Positions 16,338 to 25,600 of a DNA stretch of 64,000 nucleotides are shown piece after piece; position 1 is the stretch's first letter, and each line of letters begins with the position of its first letter. A model generated the notes under the pieces. It did no database searches, had not been told where the DNA came from, and saw only the letters and a program-made list of their open reading frames with translations. The stretch is from contig VBIW01000043.1 of the NCBI GenBank assembly GCA_005880915.1, positions 1 to 64,000 of the forward strand, in the 5' to 3' direction. Origin of the DNA: Chloroflexota bacterium (lineage in GTDB: Bacteria; Chloroflexota; Dormibacteria; Dormibacterales; Dormibacteraceae). The position numbers were made by a program, and so were the translations under genes.

Positions 16338-17870
16338 GTGCGACTCATAAGTCTGTCATCCATCGGCATCAGTACATGCGCCTTGGTGGCGTCACTTGTT
16401 TTCGGTGCCGGCCAGGCGTTGGCATGGGAGAAAGACCCAGACACAACAGCGGGCAGCGCCACATCTGTGATCACTGGCTTGCTGCCGCCGGACGCTACGA
16501 TCGGCAACCTCGACACGACCCTTCCAGGCATCGGCGACGACGCCGTCGGCATCGACGACTCGCTTACCAGTCCGCCCGCTGACCCGGCGGACAGCAATCC
16601 GGGAACGACCTACTTCGTTGACAACCACACCGCAAGCGACGACAACTGTCCAGCCACGCCGTACACGACGATCCAGGCGGGAATCGACGCCTCAGGACCA
16701 GGTGACACCGTGAAGGTTTGCCCTGGAACCTACCCAGAGCAACCGTTGGTAATGGGACATTCCCACGACGGACTCAAGCTTGAGTCGGTCAAGCCGCTCG
16801 AGGCAGTCGTCAAGTGGCCTGCCGTGGACATGCCGTCGGCCACCTACCCATCGGGCTCTCACCACCTGTTGGAGATAAACACCGCCAACCAGGTCACGCT
16901 CAGGGGATTCACCATCACCGGCCCGTTCAACTCCGGTGGGTGCCAGGTGGATCGGCACGAAGGAGTACTCGTCTCAAACGCTTTCGACGGGCACATCCAC
17001 CACAACCACGTCACCATGATCCAGGACACCAATGTCCTTCTGTATGGCTGTCAGCAAGGAGACGCGGTCGCGATAGGGTGGCGGAACTTCCCTACGCCCG
17101 GCTCAGCACGCGTCGACCACAACCAGGTCGACGAATACCAGAAGAACGGGATCCAGGCGGTCAACCAGGGCACTTCGCTCAAGGCGGATCACAACGTCGT
17201 AACCGGACCGAACAATGCGGGCGTTCGCGCAATCACCGCACCTAACGGCTTCAGCATCTTCAATAAAGCGGCTGCGACGGTCGATCACAACATCGTGAGC
17301 AACAACCACTTTGCGCGGTTCCCTCTGAGCACGGGAATCATCCTGGATGAATCACCCGCAGGCTCGAGCAGAGTCGACCATAATCGCGTCTTCAACAACG
17401 ACTACGGGATCGAGAGCGATACCCAGATCAACCTCGAGATCTCGCACAACGATGTATTCAGCAACACCGGAGACGGGATCACCCTCTGCGGGGACGCAGC
17501 GTCCCTTTGCGGTGCTGCACAGGACAACATCGTGCTCAAGAACCACATCACAGGCAACGGAGGCAGCGGGATCATCCTGTACAGCGGAACCACACCATCG
17601 GGGGTCAGCTCGAACCTGCTGAAGGACAACCTGATCGAGAACAACGGTGGAACACCGCCGGCCATACTCGGAGAGACGAATACGGGCGGAATGCACGCCG
17701 ACCACTACTCGACGAACAACACGATCCTCAACAACCACATGCAAGACAACATCGCGTTCGATTGCTACGACGAGTCCACACCCGGCCCAGGTACGGCCGG
17801 TACGTCGAACACGTGGCAAGGCGACAGGGGCCAGACCTCATCTCCGCCTGGCATCTGCAGCGCGAGCTAG
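16338..17870 (+). CDS. Secreted right-handed beta-helix protein
   Basis: The 510-residue protein begins with a signal peptide (hydrophobic core about residues 6-27, ALA cleavage at about 29). A DUF1565-like segment follows near residue 95, TYFVDNHTASDDNCPATPY then TTIQAGID and a GDTVKVCPGTYPEQ turn. The rest is repeated HNxV/DHNxV and NNxIxxN coils of a parallel beta-helix, with NosD/PL-type Asn ladders. Such proteins bind or cleave polysaccharides; catalytic residues cannot be placed. The start at 16338 is preceded by GGGGGGTG. A clear terminator follows at 17879. It begins a run of large exported proteins. Confidence 0.85.
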   Translation: MRLISLSSIGISTCALVASLVFGAGQALAWEKDPDTTAGSATSVITGLLPPDATIGNLDTTLPGIGDDAVGIDDSLTSPPADPADSNPGTTYFVDNHTASDDNCPATPYTTIQAGIDASGPGDTVKVCPGTYPEQPLVMGHSHDGLKLESVKPLEAVVKWPAVDMPSATYPSGSHHLLEINTANQVTLRGFTITGPFNSGGCQVDRHEGVLVSNAFDGHIHHNHVTMIQDTNVLLYGCQQGDAVAIGWRNFPTPGSARVDHNQVDEYQKNGIQAVNQGTSLKADHNVVTGPNNAGVRAITAPNGFSIFNKAAATVDHNIVSNNHFARFPLSTGIILDESPAGSSRVDHNRVFNNDYGIESDTQINLEISHNDVFSNTGDGITLCGDAASLCGAAQDNIVLKNHITGNGGSGIILYSGTTPSGVSSNLLKDNLIENNGGTPPAILGETNTGGMHADHYSTNNTILNNHMQDNIAFDCYDESTPGPGTAGTSNTWQGDRGQTSSPPGICSAS

Positions 17871-17878
17871 CCTCTTTG

Positions 17879-17912
17879 AAAGGGCGGGGCTTCGGTTCCG
17901 CCCTTTGTTTTT
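17879..17912 (+). terminator. Rho-independent terminator after the beta-helix gene
   Basis: AAAGGGCGG (17879-17887) pairs with CCGCCCTTT (17898-17906) around a 10-base loop and is followed by GTTTTT. It begins 8 bases after the stop codon. Confidence 0.9.
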
Positions 17913-18140
17913 CTGAGCTGCTGCCTCTCGCGCGTCCTAACTAATGTGTGAGCCGGATCCGAGGTGAGATGAGCGTTTGCCGAACGGGGCAGGGCGGCGC
18001 GGCGGTCCTCTGCGTGTTCAGTGGCCCTGGACGATCTTCTCCCTTAGAACAATGTGCACGCGGCGCCGTCGAATAGCCCCACTTTTCAAACTGGCTAACT
18101 TAACGACTTTACGCAATCACTTATATACAATCGGCCGACC

Positions 18141-21100
18141 TTGGGGCCGATACGGGGGGCGAACAGGCTGGTCTGGCGACGCGTGCCGGCGGACGCGGTG
18201 CGCTTACTCGGGATGGCGGGGCTCGCGCTCGGCCTGATCGCCCTCAGCGCCATAGCCGCCCAGGCGGGTGGCGACGAGTCGCCCAGCTACCAGATCGACA
18301 CCTCCCACTCGGGCGGCCAGCCGGCCGACGGGCTGCGGGCCCCGCTGGGCCAGGTGTGGAGTCGCGACCTCGGCGGCGCCGTCTCCTACGCGCTCATCGA
18401 AGACGGTCGTGCCTACGTCACGGTCGCCGACACGGGTACGAACGGCACCAGGCTCTTCGCGCTCGACCTCGCCACCGGAGCGATCGACTGGGGCCCGATT
18501 GAACTCGGCGGCTTCTACAACTTCTCAGGCGCGGCCTACGACGGCGGCCGAATTTTCGCGGTGAACTTCCAGGGCCTGCTGACCGCTTACGACGCGATCA
18601 CCGGCGCCCAGGTCTGGTCCGCCCAGCTCACCGGCCAGTCGAGCTTCACGACACAACCGGCGGCGTATCAGGGGATCGTCTATCTATCCGGGGCCGGCAG
18701 CGGAGGAACGCTGTATGCGGTGAGCGAGGCGAATGGACATGTGTTGTGGACTGCGCCGGTCTTGAACGGAGATCACAGCATTCCCGCCGTCACGGCGGAC
18801 GGCGTCTATGTGTCCTATGCATGCGACCAGGCCTATGACTTCAACCCGACCACCGGCGCACTGATCTGGCATCACAGCAGCAACTGCGAGGGTGGCGGGG
18901 GCAAGACGGTTGCACTCTATGGCGGCCGCGTCTACACCCGCGACTTCAACAGCGGCAACCTGATCCTCGACGCTCAGACCGGGGCACAGGTCGGGACATT
19001 CCCGTTCACGGTTCCGTACGGCTTCACCATCCCGATCCCGGCATTTTCCGGCTCCATGGGCTACTTCTTCGACAGCTCTCAGCTGCGCGGCATCGACCTT
19101 GGCACCGGCACCACCCTGTGGACCTTCGCCGGCGACGGGAGACTCAGCTCTGCCCCGATCGTGGTTGGCACGTTCGTCTACATCGGTTCGACGAGCGGAA
19201 ACGTTTACGCGCTCGACTCATCCAGCGGCGCTCTCGTTGGGACCATCAACGTCGGCTCGGGGATCTCGTTCCCTGACGAGGCCGACGCGGCGCAGCTGGC
19301 TGGACTTTCAGCCGGCGAGGGTTACGTGCTCGCGCCCGCGGGCAATCGCCTGGTCGCCTTGACCAGTGCCATCAGGCTGACGCCCTCGAGCCTGACCTTC
19401 CCGAGCCAGCTGGTGGGCACGACCAGCCAGGCCGAGGTGGTCACGGTCACCAACTTCAGTGCGTCGGCGGTGAACGTCTCTGCGATCAGCGTGAGCGGAG
19501 ACTTCGCGAGGAGCACCAACTGCCCGGCGTCGCTCCCGGCCGGTACGTCGTGCACCGTGCAGGTGACATTTTCGCCGACGGCTTCAGGTCCGCTCACCGG
19601 TCCTCTGTCGGTGCGCGTCGGCGTCTACCCGACGCCCCAGACGGCCCTCCTTTCGGGCATCGGCGTGGACGCGGTCCTCGACCACATAACGGTCAGCCCG
19701 GCGCAGGCCACCATCATCGCCGGCGCGGGTCAGGCCTTTAGCGTCGAGGGCTTCAACAGCGCCGGGAATGACCTTGGTGACCTGACGGGGTCGGCCAGCT
19801 TCTCGATCCAGGACGCGACCGGCAGCTGCGCCGGTGCGACATGCACCGACACGGTTGCCGGCGGGCATACCGTCGTGGCGGTGGTCGGCGGCAAACCCGC
19901 GACCGCGCTTCTCACCGTGACGCCTGGACCCGCCGACCACATCACCATCAGCCCCAGCTCGGCGACGATCACGGCGGGCGGGAGCCAGTCGTACACGGAT
20001 CGCGCGTTTGACGCCTACGGCAACGACCTGGGCGACGTGACCCAGCAGTCGGTCTTCACGCTCATCACGCCGAGCTACGCCAGCCCCTTGCCCTGCCCGA
20101 ATGCCACCTGCTCGACGATCTATGCAACCCAGCCTCTGTACGGCGACTCGGTTCAAGCGTCGTACACGCCTTCGGGCGGCGGCCAGCTCACTTCGCTCAG
20201 CCCATTGGCCGTTGTCCCCGGGCCGATTGACCATCTCGTCATCAGCCCGACCAATGACACCATCGCCGCCGGCGTGCCGGTGGGGTACTACCTGTACTCG
20301 GCGGACGTGTATGGCAACCGCATCGCGGACATCAGCGGATCGGCGCAGTTCACGATCACATCGCCAGGCACGTGCAACCGCTTCAACTGCTCTTCCAGGA
20401 CGAGCGGCAACTATGTCGTGAATGCGACCTACTCAGGTCGTTCGATCAGCGCGAACCTCACAGTGGTGCCCGACTTCCCGACAACGCTCGTAGTCAGCCC
20501 CGCCACCGCGACCGCCGCCGCCGGCAGCGGGCAGGTGTACTCGGACCAGGCATACGACGAGTACGGCAACAGCTTCGGCAATGAGACCTCGGCGAGCACG
20601 TTCACCGCTCAGAACGGCGCATGCACCGCCAACATCTGCACCTCCACGATGGCCACCCCTGCCGGGACATACGACACGGTCACCGCGTCATGGAAGTGGT
20701 CGCAGTACTTCAGCGCCCTGACAGGCACGGCTCAGCTCACGATCGTGCCTGGTCCTGCGCACAGCCTCGCTCTGACTGGGCCGGCGTCGACCACAGCAGG
20801 GGCTGCGGTGACCATCACCGCCCGAGCCGCCGACACGTATGGAAACGACATCGGCGACGTCAGCGGCCAGGCATCGTTCTCGATCGCGCCCGATGGGAGC
20901 TGTCAGGTGAACTCATGCGCGCCGACGAAGGCGGGAGCTCACACCATCACGGCGACGTACCAGGGCGCGTCAGGCACGCTCGGGCTGGTGGTGACCGCCG
21001 GGCCGGTCGCATCCCTGCAGCTCGCGCCTGCGAACGCGACGATCACTGTCGGGGGCAGCCAGGCGTACACCGCCGAGGGCTTCGACCAGTACGGCAATGA

Positions 21101-22445
21101 CGTGGGAGACGTGACACCTGCCACGACCTTCACCCTCGCGGGCAGCTCGTGCAGCGGCAACCTGTGCACGCCGACGAATGCATCGGCCAGCGGCCTCGAG
21201 GTGAACGGCACCTACCAGAGCGCCGGCGGCAGGACTTTCCTTGTGGTGCTCCGTGTGGCGGTCACGGTCGACCAGGTCAGCGCGGCGCCTCAGAGCTCGA
21301 ACAAATCGATCCAGTTCAGCGACACCATCCGGGTTTCAGCGAGAGTTACGCTCGCCTCGGCCTGCTGCGGCGCGGCCGGCGGCACGGTCACCTTCTCGAC
21401 CGGCACTGTCGCGGTCACGGTTCCCATCAGCCTTCCTGCGGGCACGACCTCGGCAGTGGTGAGCGCTGACTATCCCATGAGCGCCATCGCCGTCCCGGGC
21501 GGGGCCGGCCCCTACACCCTGACGGCCGCCTACCAGAGCTTCAGCGTCAACTACGGCGGCGCAACCGGCGCAGCCACTGTGACCGTCCTGCGCGAGGCGG
21601 CTTCGACCACCTTCGCGACGCCGTACTACGTCTCGGATGGATCCGGTCCAACGCTCGCGGTGACCGTCGACCAGCGGGATCCCGCCGGCGACACCCAGTA
21701 CATCGACTATGCCGTCACATCGGTGTGGGTGCGCTTCGACGTCTTCACGCCGGGTGCCGCGACCCCGAGCCGGACCGTTTACGCGCAGATGCGGGACGCC
21801 TCGAGCTGGAGCACCACTGGCTTGGGGACTGCTCAGATCACGCTCTCCACACCGCTGCCGGACGGCGTCTACGAGGTGGTTGCGGGGATCGTGGCTTCCA
21901 GCACATCCCCGAATGGCAACTCTTCGAGCTACCTTGCTGCGGATCTTCTCCGCGTCTACATCACATCAGCGCCGACCACCTCGAACTTCGCGGCCGGCGC
22001 AGGCTTCGTCAACCCTGACTCGGCTTCCAACACGGGCACGAGGAACGGTTACTTCGGCCTCTTCCTGAAGCCGGGCAAGACGCCGCAGGGCACGATCGCC
22101 TACACGTACCGCGTCTCGATGGACGTGGGCGGCGGGAGCATCCGGGACGTTGACGTCGAGGTGACAGGCACTTCGATCGGCTCGCTCAACATCCACTCCG
22201 GAGGCGGAGGCGGCACCGTGGCGGCGGCCGGCAGGTTCTCGGTGCGCTACCTGGACGCGGTCACCGGGATCGACTACTCCGCATTCGATTTCACGGGGGG
22301 GTCCTACCAGCTCAACGCAACCGACGGAGGCGCCACCGGAGACAAGTACCAGATCGTGCTGATGCGACCGGACGGGACTGCGTTCCATTCCAGCTCGAGC
22401 GGCCAGGTGCTGATCGCGGGCGGTGGGATCACCGTCAAGTCCTAG
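18141..22445 (+). CDS. Giant exported PQQ-propeller / ASH / Ig-repeat surface protein
   Basis: The protein of 1434 residues has a signal peptide at about 20-50 (ALGLIALSAIAAQA). Residues 55-410 form a PQQ-like beta-propeller with repeated ALDLATGAIDW and VYALDSSSGAL units. Residues 411-510 are an ASH-like (choice-of-anchor D) domain. Six Ig-like repeats cover about 513-1037, and further beta-sandwich sequence runs to the end, with no sortase motif or C-terminal helix visible. It should be secreted or cell-surface bound and may act in adhesion or ligand sensing. The TTG at 18141 lacks a good ribosome site; GTG 18183 or 18198 and ATG 18213 are alternatives. Confidence 0.82.
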   Translation: MGPIRGANRLVWRRVPADAVRLLGMAGLALGLIALSAIAAQAGGDESPSYQIDTSHSGGQPADGLRAPLGQVWSRDLGGAVSYALIEDGRAYVTVADTGTNGTRLFALDLATGAIDWGPIELGGFYNFSGAAYDGGRIFAVNFQGLLTAYDAITGAQVWSAQLTGQSSFTTQPAAYQGIVYLSGAGSGGTLYAVSEANGHVLWTAPVLNGDHSIPAVTADGVYVSYACDQAYDFNPTTGALIWHHSSNCEGGGGKTVALYGGRVYTRDFNSGNLILDAQTGAQVGTFPFTVPYGFTIPIPAFSGSMGYFFDSSQLRGIDLGTGTTLWTFAGDGRLSSAPIVVGTFVYIGSTSGNVYALDSSSGALVGTINVGSGISFPDEADAAQLAGLSAGEGYVLAPAGNRLVALTSAIRLTPSSLTFPSQLVGTTSQAEVVTVTNFSASAVNVSAISVSGDFARSTNCPASLPAGTSCTVQVTFSPTASGPLTGPLSVRVGVYPTPQTALLSGIGVDAVLDHITVSPAQATIIAGAGQAFSVEGFNSAGNDLGDLTGSASFSIQDATGSCAGATCTDTVAGGHTVVAVVGGKPATALLTVTPGPADHITISPSSATITAGGSQSYTDRAFDAYGNDLGDVTQQSVFTLITPSYASPLPCPNATCSTIYATQPLYGDSVQASYTPSGGGQLTSLSPLAVVPGPIDHLVISPTNDTIAAGVPVGYYLYSADVYGNRIADISGSAQFTITSPGTCNRFNCSSRTSGNYVVNATYSGRSISANLTVVPDFPTTLVVSPATATAAAGSGQVYSDQAYDEYGNSFGNETSASTFTAQNGACTANICTSTMATPAGTYDTVTASWKWSQYFSALTGTAQLTIVPGPAHSLALTGPASTTAGAAVTITARAADTYGNDIGDVSGQASFSIAPDGSCQVNSCAPTKAGAHTITATYQGASGTLGLVVTAGPVASLQLAPANATITVGGSQAYTAEGFDQYGNDVGDVTPATTFTLAGSSCSGNLCTPTNASASGLEVNGTYQSAGGRTFLVVLRVAVTVDQVSAAPQSSNKSIQFSDTIRVSARVTLASACCGAAGGTVTFSTGTVAVTVPISLPAGTTSAVVSADYPMSAIAVPGGAGPYTLTAAYQSFSVNYGGATGAATVTVLREAASTTFATPYYVSDGSGPTLAVTVDQRDPAGDTQYIDYAVTSVWVRFDVFTPGAATPSRTVYAQMRDASSWSTTGLGTAQITLSTPLPDGVYEVVAGIVASSTSPNGNSSSYLAADLLRVYITSAPTTSNFAAGAGFVNPDSASNTGTRNGYFGLFLKPGKTPQGTIAYTYRVSMDVGGGSIRDVDVEVTGTSIGSLNIHSGGGGGTVAAAGRFSVRYLDAVTGIDYSAFDFTGGSYQLNATDGGATGDKYQIVLMRPDGTAFHSSSSGQVLIAGGGITVKS
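19675..21250 (+). repeat. Six tandem Ig-like repeats inside the 1434-residue protein
   Basis: Repeats of about 85-95 residues begin near 19675, 19930, 20224, 20480, 20757 and 21007. Each has a strand of the LxxSPxxATITAGxxQ type, a YGNDxGDVT turn and, about 20 residues later, a Cys-x(3-6)-Cys pair (for example GSCAGATC, GTCNRFNC, GACTANIC, GSCQVNSC). The Cys pairs suggest a conserved disulfide in every repeat. Confidence 0.8.
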
Positions 22446-22659
22446 CGGGCCGCGTCCGGCCTGGTGGCCTTTTGAACGACGGCGTCTTCCCCGATGGTAC
22501 AGCCGCTTCCGCGGCGTAAGCAGACGGTGGACAGGGTGGCCCGCCGGCGCGCCTGATCTGAGCTATGTCGTCGGTGTCACATAACAATTGATTGACGACC
22601 CGACCCTTCAGCCCTAGGGTTGCGCCACACGCAGCTGGCTCGGAAGGAAGGAGCGGCCG

Positions 22660-25600
22660 TTGAAGCGTCAGTTGGTCGCCGCGGCGCTGGCTGTTGTATT
22701 CATCGCCGCGTCGTCGGTCGCCAACGCCCCTCCCGTACGTGCGGCCACATCGCCGCCCGGAGCACCGACAGGCATTACGGTCACGGCTGGCACGCTCTCG
22801 GCCACGGTGAGGTGGACTCCCACGGGCGCGGCCGCGACAAGCTTCACAGTAGTCTCCAAGCCCGGAGGCATCTCGGCCACCGTGCCCGGAACGGCCACGA
22901 GCGCCACGGTCACCGGACTTGGCTTTGCCCTCGCTTACAACTTCACTGTCACCGGCACGAACTTCGGAGGTGCGGGACCTGCATCCGCCGCATCGAACTT
23001 CGTCACCCCGATTCCACCAGGCGGTCCGTTTCATGCCGGCCCGACGGCCGTGCTGTTGAACAGCGACATCAGTGCGGGCCAGCCGCTGGCTTCCAACCTG
23101 GGCGACGACCCCGTGCATCTGCCCGGCCTGTCAGGCGTCGTCCTCAACGTCACCGCGAGTCAGGCAACTGCTCCAACCGGCGTGCAGTTGGTCGTGAATC
23201 AGCAGGTGGTGCAGACCGTCTGGGTAGCCCCAGGCCAGGTGGCTTCGAGTCTTGCGATAGTTGCCGCTCCGCCCCAGCTGTCCCAGGGGGCGGTTCAGGT
23301 CGGATCTGGACGGGCGCACGTGGAGCTGGACTTTGTCGGCTTCTTCACCGGCCCAACAACCTTGCGAGATCACAGCGGGCTGTTGCAGCTGATCCACCCC
23401 GCAACTGTTTTCAATGCGGCGTCGGCGCTCGGCAGCTCGACTGACATTCCGATTTTGGGCCAGGGTGACGTGCCCGTCGCGCATGTGGCGGCCGTCTTGC
23501 TAAACGTCAGCGCGTCCAATTCGGGCGGGAATGGCTCCTTTGCGATCCAACCGTCGGGCGGCGTCCCGACCAATGTGACGACCCTGGGCTTTGCCTCCGG
23601 TCAGACGACAGTCAATCGAGATCTCGTCGCGGTCGGATCCAACGGAGCGATCACGGTAGTAGATCGAGGCGCGGCGGCAACCGGCCGAATCGACGTGCTC
23701 GGGTGGTTCACGGACGGCACCGATGCAACGGCGATCGGAGCCCTCTACAGCCCACTCGCCAACACGCGCCTGGTCGACACGTCCTCCAATGGAGGACCTC
23801 TCTCACCGGGTGGTTCCCTGGGATTCGCGGTCTCCGGACAGGGTGGTGCTCCGTCCGGGACAAGTACCGCGCCTGCGACGAGCGCCGTGCTCGAGGTGAC
23901 GGCGGTGTCGCCCGCCGGAGCCGGGTCGATCGCCGTCTCAGGGTCGACCGCGGTCGTCTTCTCGAGCGGCAGCAACGCTTCAGGTGTGGGCGTCGTCCAG
24001 CTGGCGAGCGATGGCACGGCGTCGCTGACGGTGTCGGGCGCGTCGACCAACGTCACAGTCGACCTTGTCGGCTACCAGTCGGGAGACCTGATCGTTCCCG
24101 GAACGACCAAGAAGCTGTCCGCCGCGTTGCTCGCCGGGATCACGTCGCTGACCGACAGCAGCATCACCTTCGGCCCGGGCGTCGCGGCCAGCCCGCCGAT
24201 CGTCATGAACGACGTGATCAACGCGGGCGCGAGCCTAACCACGCCTAATGGATTCCTGCGCCGCGTACTGACGATCAACCAGCTCACGACCGGAGAAACC
24301 GTCTTGACGACGCGACGCGCCACGCTGTCGGAAGCGCTCACTGCCTTCTCGATCGACTGGATCCTGCCGAAGCAACCCGGCGCTTTTGGAATGCGCGCCG
24401 GCTCGCGCGGAGCCGTGTCCGCGTCGCTACCGCCCTTCCAGCCGCCACCCGGAACGTCAATCGACCCGGCCTGGCCAGTTCTCACGCTGGTGGATCCAAA
24501 CGGACCGAACCTGCAATTCCCGGTACCGATCAAGAACCTTTCGGGTTCTTTGACCATCAACGATCTGGAACTTCAGGTCGTCCCTCACTTCGTCATCAAG
24601 GGCAATCCGTTCACCGGGGTTTCATTTGCGGCCGGCCTGAGCCTCGGGGCTAGGTTCGAGGCGGATGTGTCGTTGAGCGGCACAGTGGCCGGCACGAGGT
24701 GGACTCCCATCGACGACACGCTCAAGGGCGCCATCTTCGTCATCCCGGCGACACCTCTCGACATCATCGGCCGGCCCGTGATGGAGTTCAAGGCGACGGT
24801 GGATCTTAGCTTGCAGGCGTCTCTGACCGCGTCGTTCAACCTCGACAAATACGGCCTCGTGACGGCGGGTTATAACAACGGCTTTTTTGGCAACTTCCAG
24901 GGCGTCGACTACATACCCAACGGCAAGATGGTCAAGCTCACGCCTTCACTGACGGTGCAGGTCACCCCTGGGCTGCACGTCATTCCAGGCGTCGAGTTCT
25001 ATGGATTCGAGACTGTCGGTGCTGACGTGAACCCGTACTTCGGCCTGACGGTGAATCCTCTTGCGAACCCTTGGTGGACGGAGGCGTTTGGGCTCTGCGT
25101 TCACATCGTCGAAAAGATCGAGCTGATCCTCCTCTCGGGCGATTGGACTCTCGATCTCCCATGCTCTGAGAAGCAGATCGCCGCCGCGCCCGGCGCCAAG
25201 ATCAACATCACCATCACGCCGAACGCGGCAAGTGTGCCCAGAGGCGGTGCGCAGCACTTCAACGCGGCCACAGACGGGTCGCACGGCGTCCTGTGGTCCC
25301 TCGCGGAAGGCAGTACCGGCGGCAGCCTCTCCAACATCACAGTGACCGACGTCGACTACACGGCCCCAACGCGGGCGGGCACCTACCATCTCGAGGTCGC
25401 CTCGGTGGACGATCCGACGTCGACTGCGGAGGCGGTCATTACTGTGCCTGCGACCCCGCCGAGACCGCCACTCAACGTGGTGGCGTCGCTGATCAACCCA
25501 AGCGCGGCCGCGGTCGCGTGGAGCACGCCCACCGATGACGGAGGTGCGCCGCTTATCAGGTACGAGGTCAAGGTTTCGCCTGGTGGAGCCACCGTCAGTG

